Origin: Canna indica
Taxonomy: Eukaryota > Streptophyta > Magnoliopsida > Zingiberales > Cannaceae
Assembly: GCA_034359265.1 (NCBI GenBank)
Contig: CP136892.1
Span: 11,022,501 to 11,086,500 of the forward strand
Direction: 5' to 3'
DNA length: 64,000 nt
Part shown: positions 23,496-33,974 of the stretch, one piece after another
Layout: each line of letters begins with the position of its first letter
Position numbering within the stretch: the first letter of the stretch is position 1
Made by a program: the position numbers and the translations under genes
The notes under the pieces: model-generated
The model's database searches: none
What the model was told of the DNA's origin: nothing
What the model saw: the letters and a program-made list of their open reading frames with translations, nothing else

Positions 23496-24245
23496 CCACA
23501 CAACAAGGCTTTTGTATATTAATAACTTAAAAATTAATTATTCTCATGACAGCTGCAATGCAACCAAATAATTATTGAAGATGATGCAAAGCTAATCTAC
23601 AAATACATCCAAGATTCAATTTCAAATTTGATGTAGCTTCAGAATTTCAACCGTTTGAGAGTAGATTTATCCCTCGTAGCCGTAATAAAGTGGTTGATCT
23701 ACTCGTTGTTTATGTTAAAAACAACGAGTCAAAAAATTAGATAAAAATTCTCTCAACGGTTGTTAAACATCAGTTGTTTGTTGACATGAATAATTAATAA
23801 ATGATTCTTTTTATTTTAAAAAAACTTAAAAAATATTCTAAAACAATTAATATATAGTTAATTTTTCATCAATTTGATCTCCTACACTTTCAAAAATTCA
23901 GTTTTGATATTACTCCTATAATTTTCAAACTCATTTTAATATAATCTATAGTTTTAATTGGTGCATTTATGGGCAATAATAATAATAATAATAATAATAA
24001 TTCATCAACCCTACAAAAGAATGTTGATAGACAATGGCCCATGGGGATGGTGGGAATCAATAGTCAATTATTAAGTGCCATGAATAGGGAAATGATTGCC
24101 AAGTCACAAGGGAATCTTGTTCTGCCTATTTATTCCTTCACATGACATGCATTTGGTGGGACATCCCAAAGTTGGGTCACCAATAGATTGGCTTGTTATA
24201 GCAACTAATGTAGGATTTGAACAATGAGAATAAAGCTTAACATTA
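22533..24245. other. Formin upstream region and intergenic DNA
   Basis: It contains the formin promoter side (22.5-22.8 kb) and then AT-rich sequence. Apart from a (TA)n tract and a short (AAT)n run at about 23979-24001, no gene or repeat was recognised. Confidence 0.5.
23434..23491. repeat. (TA)n microsatellite
   Basis: About 58 bp of uninterrupted TA dinucleotides. Similar shorter tracts occur at about 15356-15380 and 26777-26816. Confidence 0.95.
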
Positions 24246-24254
24246 TTTTATAAA

Positions 24255-24841
24255 GAGCAATTATCCCAACTCATAATTTGGACACGTGAAGATTTGGAAT
24301 TTTTTTAATTCATGATTAAATGGTTAAAATTTCGATTTCGCCATTTATTTTAAAATGTAATTTTTTTTTACTAATTAAATTTTTTTAAAAAAATTTAAAA
24401 CTTTTCTAAAATATTTAAAATATTTTTTAAAAATCTTTAAATACTTAAATTATGTACTTGTTAAGTAAAATACAATATAAATTATTTTTTTAATAATTTT
24501 GTAGTATTCTTTTTTTAGTGTCTACAAAATTTATTAGTAGTCAAAAATAATTTATTTATTTTTTAGTGCAAAATTATTATAAATAAAAATAAAAACTAAT
24601 ATCTATTATAATATTAATATAAATTGCTAAAAAATATATATTATGAATAATAAAAAATTTATTTATTTTGAGTCATTTAATTTTTTTTTTAAAAAAATTA
24701 ATTAGTAAAAAAAATTATACTTTAAAATGAAGGATAAAATTAAAATTTTTGTCATTTAATTATGAATTTAAAAAAATTCAAATTTATATTATGGATATGA
24801 AAAAATTCTCATGTCCATATTATGAATATGAGTAATTGCTC
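24255..24841. mobile_element. Mutator-like MITE (GAGCAATTA ends)
   Basis: A 587-bp AT-rich foldback with ends GAGCAATTATCCCAACTC and, inverted, GAGCAATTACTCATATTC. Perfect 9-bp duplications TTTTATAAA lie at 24246-24254 and 24842-24850. Non-coding. The tips resemble those of the next element, so the two may be mobilised by one transposase. Confidence 0.85.
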
Positions 24842-24924
24842 TTTTATAAATGAGGGTATAAAAGACAAGTACATTATAAAAAGCTTGAGAAGGAATTTGT
24901 CTCCTCCTCTCTACCAAGTCAATT

Positions 24925-25405
24925 GAGCAATGATTCAAAATCATAATATGAACTAGAAATTTTTTTGGATTCATAACAAAGATTCAAAAATTCTTAGATT
25001 CATAATTTTTTTCTCCAAATTCTTAAAATATCCTCTCTAGACTTTTTTAAAAGTCTGGAACTAATAGATTTCAAATTTTTACAAAAGTATGGACTCTGGA
25101 ATCTACTATATTTTTAAAAAGTTCTAAATGTTATCAATAATATACGAAATAAACTCATTAAAAATATTGTATATATTATAATTCTCGTTATAGTTACCTA
25201 AAAAAGATGAATTTATCTTATTTATTTCGATTCCACACTTTTGAAAAATTTTAAATTCAAATTTTTGGAACCAAATACCAGACATGAACTTGATGGTATT
25301 TTGATAATTTTGGAGAAAAAAATTATGAATTTGAGAATTTTCATATATTTATTATGGGTTTAAAATTTTTTCTGATCCATATTAGATAATTTTGGGTAAT
25401 TACTC
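24925..25405. mobile_element. Mutator-like MITE, same family as 58957-59448
   Basis: A 481-bp element with ends GAGCAATGATTCAAAATC and, inverted, GAGTAATTACCCAAAATT. Flanks AAGTCAATT (24916-24924) and AAATCAATT (25406-25414) are a 9-bp duplication with one mismatch. The interior shares long blocks with the copy near 59 kb, for instance TATCAATAATATACGAAAT at 25134 and TATCAATAATATATGAAAT at 59165. Confidence 0.8.
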
Positions 25406-26775
25406 AAATCAATTCTAATATAAATGTAGTTTCAATATCTTGCTTTTGATTATTTTTACGTCCATTTCATTTTGGCATAGGCTGCTTTACCTCAGCATAG
25501 TGCCAACTAATAAATAATTTCGTCATAAGTGCATTTAATAAGGTATTTTTAGTAATTATATATACTTATTTTTATTCAAATGAATTATTAGTAATTATGT
25601 TTTGTTGAATTTCTTTGGGAATTACTGTAATGGCATTTAGGAAATGTTTATATCTTTTGATGATAATGCAATTAGATTCTCAAAAGGAAAATATTATTTA
25701 TTGTCATTTTTTATAATAGAAAGATGAAAAGCCTTTATTTAATACTAGTTGTTTTTTCTCTGTACTTCATTTATGCATTTTGATAGTAACTGCCATAATC
25801 AATTTAATATTCTCTCTAAATTATGAATAAAATATAGAAAAAATCATACTTTTTAATCATCGTAATTTTAAAATTTTAATTTTAGTCATCACACTTTATT
25901 TTCGTTTAGAATTTGGTCCCTACCATCACATGAGACCTAAATGGAGATGACGTGGATAATAGATGCTGATTGAATATTGCCGACGTGGACCTGCAAAGAC
26001 TAACTTTATAAACAATGAGGACTAAAACCAAAATTCAAGTAAATTATAGGGAATAAAATTATTATTTTTTTTAAAAAAATATTAAAAATCACAAGATATT
26101 TTTAAATTTATTTGTAAATAATTATAATATTTAAAAATATTAAAATTGAGCAAACTACAATTATTTACATTAATTTGAGTGGATTTAAACTAACACTGTC
26201 ATTAGGCGTGAATTCCGTAGTGATTGCAGAATTCGAAAACCTGCTCTCCCGATCTACTCATCTCTTCACTGATCACCTCTTCACCTCCATTTTGATCCTA
26301 AGTTTAGCGCATTCAAACCGATTTAAATTAGATTTCGAACGTCAAAAAATATTGATTTTCACTTTAATAAATATCGATTTTTCATGAATATCCCTTAACA
26401 ATGCCTACAAAATCGTAACAACAACATTGTATTATGGTGTTGCCACTACAACAAATGAATGAAAAATCGACATTTATTAGAGTGAAAGTCAACACTTTTG
26501 ACATTTGAAATCTAACTTAAATCGCTTTGAATGCACCAAATTTAGGATCAAAATGAAGGTGATGAGGTGATCAGTGAAGAGATGAGCAGATCGGGAGAGT
26601 ATGTTTTTAAATTCTGCAATCACTGCGGAATTCACGCTAAATTAGAGTAATTAACGGATAAAAATTAATGCCTAATGACGACATCGATTTAAATCCATCC
26701 AAATTAACGTAAACTATCGTAATAGGTTCAATTTTAATATTTTTAAATATTATAATTATTTAAAAATATCTTATG

Positions 26776-26819
<44 letters not shown>

Positions 26820-27528
26820 GAAATATGATAATTTTGATCCCTATAGTTTACTTGAATTTTGGTTTTAGTCACTACTGGAATAATAAGCATCAGCAACGGC
26901 TTGCAACGGCCCAGCCCGTTGCAACGCGGTCGTTGCAGAAACTCGCATTGCTGATAACTTAGCAAGGATCCGCAACGGCCATTTTTAATAACAGGTTGCG
27001 GGGTCGTTGTAGATATTTACATCAGCAACGGCTCTACAGCCGTGGCAAGGCCGTTAGTGAAAGCCCGTTACTGTAGGTCATTAGCAACGACTTTGCCCAG
27101 AAAATACGATAAACTTTCAGTAATGGCTTTCCCACAGATAGCCGTGGGAAAGCTGTTGCTGATGATGTTAACTTGTAACTGGAAATTTTTAAAATTTCTA
27201 ATTTCCATTAATACATTGATATATTTAACCTGATACATAACTCACACATTCATACACACATTCATTCACATACACATCACAGATACACCCAGATATACAT
27301 CAAAACAGTTATACTTATATTTATAATTATCCACAATCATATAAAAACTAATCAAATTCAAAACTATCGTATCAATATCCAAACAAAACAAGTTAATCAA
27401 GTATAGTATCCAAGCAACAAAGTCAATATCTAAACAAAATAACAAATCTCACGACGACGATGGAGGATGGTCTGGATCATTATATGGCGGGGTCTGGAGT
27501 GCTTGGGTGTACACCGGCGTGGACTGAC

Positions 27529-28536
27529 TCAAGGACGATGGATCTGATGATGCCGAAGGATGCTTGCTCCGGTATGAGCTGACATGTTGCGCAACATAGC
27601 ATGGATATCCGTTATCATCTGACTCTGACGCTCCAGTGTTAGTGGAAAATACCGAAGCACCTTAAACGAGATATTTTTCTGTCGGACCGATTTCTTCTCC
27701 TTGTAACAAGGATGTTGACATACAGGACATTTATCCAACTACACATTTTTTTTATAATATAAAATGCAATTATTTTGGCATGCGTGTATTTTTTTGTACC
27801 CAAGCCCTAATTTTTTTATCAACATTTTAGTCTTATAAAAAGTTGGCTCAAACTTGTTATCAGTATACAACATTCCATTAATCAATCCTGCAATCCGATC
27901 AAACGCAACCCCGCCGATATTACAATCGGCCTTGATGTTTAGGAGCTGTGTCATTGTCGAAAACCTAGTATATTTAGGATAATTCTCATACAAAGGTTCA
28001 TCGATAGCTTTCAACATCTCGTAAAATTCTGCAGCTTCTTTATTCGGCAATTCAATCTCTACCGCAGTTTGTACTTCTGTGATATCAACACCTTTAGTAT
28101 CTGGTGGCACTGACATCTCAGTAACTGGCCGATCGATATTATCATTTAGGTGGAATTGACCCCCAAGACTATCAAGTATCATAGTTCTATAGGGATTAGA
28201 TGGACTAGATGAAGAAACACCAGCAGAGGAAGATTCACCATGTGTCTGAACGACAGGATTACTCGACGTCCCGACTTCACGTGACTCCCCGTGACAACTC
28301 TATAGAAAATATCTTGGTGCAAATCTTTTGCTATATAGATGCAGAGTGACAGTTTCCCGATCCAAAAATCGTTCATTCAAGCAAATATGACACGGACATC
28401 AGATTTTATCACCGACGCTAACGAATTTTTAATTCGAATAGGCGAAATTTAGGAAGTAAGTTACGCCTAATCGAAACTCATTCGTTAAAGCTGCACGATC
28501 AAGACGTCGATACATCCAACTTCGATCGTCCGACAT
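27529..28536 (-). pseudogene. Truncated TNP2-like CACTA transposase, N-terminal part
   Basis: The reading starts at an ATG (28536) and gives a transposase-associated domain beginning MSDDRSWMYRRL, then the block ending FKVLRYFPLT with its CPVC...C zinc motif. It then jumps into the tail of the second CACTA gene (QSQMITDIHAMLRNMS). A TAA (AAT TAA AAA, where CACTA-2 has AAT CAG AAA) and a TAG (FL-stop-SCHGES, where CACTA-2 has TGG) interrupt the frame. The catalytic region is absent. It cannot yield a working transposase. Confidence 0.85.
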
Positions 28537-28640
28537 GATTCTGTCAATCAATGACAATTTCTTCAGTTAATGCCTTTAGGTGAGATGATCTTATTCCATT
28601 CAGGATTCATGTTATTCATATTGCACTAAGTATTTTTATT

Positions 28641-28768
28641 AATCGCTAACTTCATTCTAAATTTTGGCAGCATCTCCCTACAGTTCTCCGAATACACATA
28701 TCATCTGGGCGTGTATTGGAGAACAAGAGAGATGCTGCTGAAATTTAGAATGAGTTAACAGTTAAAAG
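28641..28768 (-). repeat. Long hairpin in the CACTA-1 leader
   Basis: Two arms of about 50 bp face each other around a loop near 28705-28715: CGCTAACTTCATTCTAAATT and AATTTAGAATGAGTTAACAG mark the foot, and GTTCTCCGAATACACA and GTGTATTGGAGAAC the top. The same hairpin is kept in CACTA-2 (37734-37854). It lies upstream of the transposase start codon and does not code. Confidence 0.8.
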
Positions 28769-28992
28769 AAAAAACTAAATGCAATACAAATAACTATATT
28801 TCCAAATTGTCCAATCAGGGACAATTCAAGGGTTGTACGTCGTATAAAAGATCATCTACTTCTTTTACACTAACATACAACCCCCGAACGGATTTAAGAT
28901 TTTGCTAAATCATATTCGACTCGTCGATGCGTACGTGAAACGTATCAACTCGTTGGAGGGATGATTATTTACTAAATATTTCGAGTTAGTTC

Positions 28993-29097
28993 GAGTCCAT
29001 AGTGGACAATTCCGACGCGAGTCCAAAGTGGACGATTTCGCGCGCGAGTCCGAAGTGGACGATTCCAGCGCAAGTCCACTGAGGACGACTCTGGACT
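28993..29097. repeat. 26-27 bp tandem repeat, four units
   Basis: Units start at 28993, 29019, 29046 and 29072; the consensus is GAGTCCNAAGTGGACGATTC followed by a CG-rich hexamer. Each unit contains the near-palindrome GTCCNNAGTGGAC. CACTA-2 has no counterpart at the matching place (near 37625), so this arose in or was lost from one lineage. Confidence 0.85.
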
Positions 29098-29383
29098 TAT
29101 TAACATTTTAACTAATTAATATTAATCTAAACATTAATCTAAAACATAGCATTTATTTTAACTAATTAACATACCATTAATATATACATTAATCTAAAAC
29201 ATCAAATTAATTTAAAACATAACATTAATCTAAATAGATTAATCTAAAAATTAATCTAAACTCTAACATTTAATCTAAAAATTAATCTAAACCCTAAAAA
29301 TTAAATCTAACAATTAATCTAAAAATTAAACCATTAATCTAAAAATCTACCAATTAATCTATTTCCGGCGCCGGAGTCCACTG

Positions 29384-30807
29384 TGTTGGCTTAAGGGTCT
29401 CTCTTAAGCTTCCATCTTCATTTTGATGATAACAAATATGTATTTAATCTATGTGTGAAGTTTGGAGTTCAGATTGAGGTTGCAATAAGCATGCTAACTT
29501 CGTTCGGAGAAACGAAAGTAAAGATCGTCAAGAAACGATAAGAAAAGAACATCAAAGAAAGGCTCGGGTATAAATTAAATAGATATCTTATAATATACCG
29601 CTAGGACGATCTTATCCCAAGCCTAATTGTAAAGTTATCCAAGTTAGAACTTGATAACTAAACTCATGAAAAAACATGTAATAAATTCAATGTAAAAATC
29701 AGCCTCAGCCTGAGTTCGGTCGACCAGTCGGTCGACTGAACAAGGCAGATCTTTGGCAGCAGCCAATTCGGTCGACCGGTCGGTCGACCGAATATTGTGA
29801 AAAAGAAGTTGGTGAAGAAATCGTAGAAGGCTGCGTCGGTCGATCGGTCGGTCGATCGACCAAAGCCAAAAATTGGCAAAAGGCGCGTTAGTCGACCGAT
29901 CGATCGACTGAATTAAAGATTGCAGATCACGCGCCTGCCTTCCCTACATCAGTTGATCGATTTAGTCGACCGGATCTGGGATTAGGAAGCAGCGACCCAT
30001 TCGGTCGACCGAACAACGCTAAAAATACACAGAAAGGGTAGCGGTCGATTGGTCGGTCGATCGACGATCGACCGAATGGGCTATAACGGCTATTTTTCTA
30101 ACCGTTGAGTTGTCGTTCAGCTGAGGAGTTATAAATACCCCTCACCTACCTTCTTAAAAGCTTCTTAGAGAATTTATTCAGCAATCATACAAGCGATTAA
30201 AAGCCTTCAAAGTGATCATTTTGTTGCGCTCTAAATTTCTATCAAAATTCGCTTCAAGCGCCTGTTTTCCTCAACTCTGCCACAACTCGAGTCTATCATC
30301 TGACAAGTTGAAGGAGTGAAGGCTTGGGAAAAGAGCTTTGGTTTTTCTTTCTATTCTTAAGTTATTTTACATTGTATTTGAAATTTTATTTAAATTCGAT
30401 TTCAATCTGTAATAGCTGCTAGGTGTGCTAGGGAAACACTTAGGGAAAACTTTGTAGAGTTGTGTTTTGCCTAGGTGAATAAGTTTGAGAGGTTCTCAAA
30501 GATGTGAGAAGAGTGTCCTCAATTATATTCAAAGGGAAACACAATGTCTATAAAGTTGTGATTAGAAATCCTTGGTGATGAGCCAAGGTAGTGGAGTAGG
30601 TAGTTGACCGAACCAGTATAATTCGTCTTGTCTGCATTGCTTTCAATATTTGCTCATTATTGTTCTTGACATTGACATTTGATCACTTCTATTGTTAAGA
30701 TACACTTGCATTTGATTAAAGTTAAATTGAGTAAAAAGAAAATTTGAGTAAATCTATAAGGGGGCAGACACTATTTAACCCCCTCTTCTAGTGTCGGATT
30801 TCCTACA
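29384..30807 (+). mobile_element. Solo LTR of a Copia-type retrotransposon inside CACTA-1
   Basis: A 1424-bp insert starts TGTTGGCTTAAGGGTCTC, soon followed by TTTTGATGATAACAAA, and ends CCCCCTCTTCTAGTGTCGG...CCTACA, the terminal signature of large plant Copia (SIRE-like) LTRs. A TATAAATA box is at 30130-30137, consistent with rightward transcription. CACTA-2 lacks the insert at the matching site (near 37350), where its sequence is continuous. No internal domain or second LTR is present, and no clear 5-bp duplication was found (CACTG against ATACA), so the age and the exact mode of loss are open. Confidence 0.8.
29709..30085. repeat. Cluster of GTCGACC palindromic repeats in the solo LTR
   Basis: At least six blocks built from TCGGTCGACCGGTCGGTCGA-like palindromes lie 35-75 bp apart (near 29715, 29768, 29838, 29887, 29960, 30000 and 30040-30075), separated by unrelated spacers. 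They lie just upstream of the TATA box at 30130, the position of LTR enhancer elements. Confidence 0.8.
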
Positions 30808-31560
30808 ATACAACGAACTCCGGCGCCGACGTCCAGTGTTCGAACACTGGACAATGCTCCGGGCAAAACCCTAAATATAGGGTTTTGGCCGGATCTACAG
30901 TGAATGGAGATCGAGGGTGGCGCGAGATTTACCTGGAGCAAGCAATGACGGCGGTGACTGGATTCGACGGTCAAGGACGGGGCGACGACGTCGGCGGCGG
31001 CAGCAGCAGGAAGAGGAAGAAGAAGGAGGAAGGGGTGGGCGCGATCACTCGACCTATATAAACTTATCAGCAACGGCTCACTCGTCCGTTAGAAAGCCGT
31101 TGCTGATAAGTAACATCATTTGCAATGGCTCACTTGTCCGTTAGAAAACTGTTGCTAATAAGTATTTTATTTTCGCGTTGCGGGCGCGCGATCGGCTCAA
31201 GAGCGACAAATGTCATAGCTGTAACTAAGTCGTTGCTAATGTGATTATACATTTGCAATAGCTCGAGCGGTCGTAACAAAGCCGTTGCAGATACAACATA
31301 TCTTCAACAGCGCGAGCGGCCGTAAGAACGTCATGGGAAATTGCAACAGCTTGGGCGGTCGTTGTTGATAGTCGTTGCTGAAGATTATATTTCTAGTAGT
31401 GAGTCCCTATAGTTTACAAAATTTTAGTTTTAGTCTCTATAATTTACAAAGTTGGTCCTTATAGTTGGGCGTCGATTTAACAGATGCTGACTGGACATTG
31501 CTTACGTGGACTTGTGGGGACCAACTTTGTAAACTATATGGACTAAAATTATTATTCTCT

Positions 31561-32324
31561 TTGAAGTTTTGCTATATTCTCCTAAAAATCAACCTAATAA
31601 TCTTCCTAACCACTCACAACCATATATATTTTTGCTATTTGCTAATATATGTGAGTACCCATGATTATTGATGAAATTACTACTCATGTCATTACAAATG
31701 ATTAGTAGAATTATTGGACTGATTTTTAGGATGATATAACAAAACTCATATTCACAGCTCACAAGTTGAAAACGTCGTTGTTTCGTAAACATAACTTACT
31801 AATATGTTTACTTTATTCATATAGACATGAGGCGCTGGTCTATGAAACCAAAGATTTTAGGTTCGATCCCCGGTGGAGTTGCATCTATAAAAGAGGGATA
31901 AAATAGTCTTTATCAAACAATGATATGGGTTAAAATTTGAAGATAAAAATTTATAAATATAATATTTGAAGTAAACAATTTTTAAATTGTACTTTTTTAT
32001 GTTTAGACCAAATTAATTATGAAAGGGATAATTTTAATCTCAGTTATAAGATTTTGAAATCTAAGAGTCAGAACATTTATGTGACAACCACAGTTAAAAG
32101 AGAAAAATAATAAGAGGGTAATTTGGCCATTCCATTCAGGGTTTCGTACAAAATATAAATCATTAAAAGTGAGACTATGTTGGCTTTTCACGTGATGATA
32201 CTTTAAAATTCTAAACGGAGCAAAGCAGAGGAATAACGTGTTGTTTTGTTTGTAAAATGAAGGCAATAAGGACAGAAAGTGGATCCAATTCCTGCAGCGG
32301 ATCCTAGGTTGCTAGTTATTTTTA
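31561..32324. other. Non-coding; one tRNA-like B-box
   Basis: No gene recognised. At 31859-31875 the sequence AGGTTCGATCCCCGGTG matches a tRNA T-arm/B-box, and GAGGCGCTGGTCTATG lies about 25 bp upstream. No complete cloverleaf can be drawn, so this is at best a tRNA-derived SINE fragment. Confidence 0.4.
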
Positions 32325-32333
32325 AAATTTTAA

Positions 32334-33422
32334 GGGAAAAGTTACAAAAACTGCCCCCGATACTTTTTTCGTGGGTATTAAAATACCCATAATATTTTTT
32401 TGGGATAAAAAATATTCTCACGTTATGAATTGGGTACAAAAATACTCCTATAGGCAAACAATATTAGTTAAGAGATAACGGAACTGACGTGACCGATGAC
32501 TAGGACTGATGATGTGAACATCTGACGTGCATGCGGGTCAAGACGTTTTCTCACGGGTACTAAAATGCCCATGACATTTTCTCACGGGTACTAAAATGTC
32601 CATAACGTTTTCTCGCAGGTACAAAAATACCCCTAACATTTTCTCACGAGTACTAAAATATTCCTAATATTTGTTTTGGATCTAAAATACTCCTGAGGTT
32701 ATTGAAAATGGTACAAAAATGACACCAGAATAACTTTTGTTATGTGAGATTTAACGGAGATGTCATGGATGCTTATAAAGATGTTGAATTTACACGTGAC
32801 ACATATGCAGAGAATCACTTGCCACGTAAGCGACACATAATAAATCGAAAACTGCAAAATTTGGTTCGATTTCAAATCGATTTTTTAATTAATCAAAATT
32901 TTGATTTTTTTTTATTCACTCATACGATTGTGCGGCAAGTTGCTCTCTACATATGCGACACGTGTAAAGTCAATATCTTTGTCAGGATTCATGACATCTC
33001 TGTTAAGTCTCACCTAACAAAAGTTAGTCTGATGTCATTTTTATATCATTTTCAATAAACTTAAGGGCATTTTAGGTCCAAAACAAATATTAAGGGTATT
33101 TTAGTACTCGTGAGAAAATGTTAGGGATATTTTTGTACATGTGAGAAAATATTAAGGACATTTTAGTACCCGTGAGAAAACGTCAACGACATTTTAGTAC
33201 CTGTGAGAAAACGTCCTGGCCCGCATGCGCGTCAGATGTCCACATCATCAGTCTCAATCATCAGCCACGTCAGCTCTGTTATCTCTCAACTAATACTGTT
33301 TGCCTATAGGGGCATTTTTGTACCCAATTAATAACGTGAGAGATATTTTTGATCCAAAAAAAATATTAAGAGTATTTTAGTACTCACGAGAAAATATCGG
33401 GGGCATATTTGTACCTTTTTCC
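32334..33422. mobile_element. Mutator-like foldback element
   Basis: A 1089-bp element with perfect 9-bp duplications AAATTTTAA (32325-32333 and 33423-33431). Ends: GGGAAAAGTTACAAAAACTG and, inverted, GGAAAAAGGTACAAATATG, both leading into GCCCCCGATA. Arms of about 400 bp carry about four units of a roughly 36-bp tandem repeat around TTTTCTCACGGGTACTAAAA (32545-32660), mirrored at about 33100-33215. No transposase. Confidence 0.88.
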
Positions 33423-33431
33423 AAATTTTAA

Positions 33432-33969
33432 ATAATGGGTAAAGTGTAAAGAAAAATATTTTAAAATAATTTAACTATAAAAATGACAATAATTCTAACT
33501 TCTGATATTCTAATAAATAAATTAAATAGATACTCCTTGCAAACACTTAATTATACACTTTTTGGAATAATTTTAAATTTAACAGTAATTATACTTAGAT
33601 CCATTGAACAAATAAAATATTTATTTTAAAAATCTATTTTTTTTGCACGTGAAATTTACTCTGCTTTCTATTTTGAATTATTTTGGATTATTAGCAACAA
33701 AAAGAGCTTATTGCTACTCGAAGGAAAAAGAAATAATTGAGAAAATTTGTGGAGAATGAGAATGCCAAAGAGTGAAATTATTCGTATGAAAATTGGCTTG
33801 GGGTAGGCAAGGTATTGGAATATGGTTGAAATTAGATTAGATATAGGGTTCAAATTCAAAGATGGGCGAAGGGATGAATGGATGAGCGAGGCAAAAGAAT
33901 ACGACCAAGAATTAGGAAGAGAACTATTCACTTCTTAGATTATCCATAACATTATAATTAAGATCGGTC
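33432..33969. other. Non-coding AT-rich DNA with a short LINE-like match
   Basis: No gene recognised. At about 33803-33855 the sequence TATTGGAATATGGTTGAAATT recurs (with drift) at 43857-43905 in the LINE remnant, so part of this stretch may be an older LINE fragment. Confidence 0.4.
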
Positions 33970-33974
33970 AATAT

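Larger units (their letters stand above)
26870..31401 (-). mobile_element. CACTA-1 (En/Spm-type element, internally deleted)
   Basis: It starts CACTACTGGAATAATAAGC and ends, inverted, CACTACTAGAAATATAATC, flanked by a 3-bp duplication AGT (26867-26869 and 31402-31404), as CACTA elements leave. Both end regions are packed with GCAACGGC-type motifs in both orientations, like subterminal transposase-binding sites. Its genes read leftwards. Compared with CACTA-2, the transposase interior is missing: the N-terminal part (ending at the KVLRYFPLT block) joins directly to the last 40 or so codons of the second gene near 27635. It also contains a Copia-type solo LTR and a private minisatellite. It is non-autonomous. 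Confidence 0.93.
25835..31560. mobile_element. Foldback element, family A, copy 2, split by CACTA-1
   Basis: The left arm and centre (25835-26869) match copy 1 at 2685-3948, with shared blocks such as GAATTCCGTAGTGATTGCAG and CATCTCTTCACTGATCACCT. The right arm breaks off at 26869 inside a GGTTTTAGT block; after the CACTA element it resumes with AGTCCCTATAGTTTAC at 31402. The remaining right part is rearranged compared with copy 1: a stretch in left-arm orientation follows from about 31480. The right limit is therefore approximate. Confidence 0.7.

Noticed and set aside
29709..30085. Spaced palindromic blocks resembling a CRISPR array
   Set aside because: Plant nuclear LTR; blocks vary in length and sequence and spacing is irregular, with no cas genes.
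31826..31880. Functional tRNA gene
   Set aside because: Only the T-arm matches; acceptor stem and anticodon arm cannot be paired.
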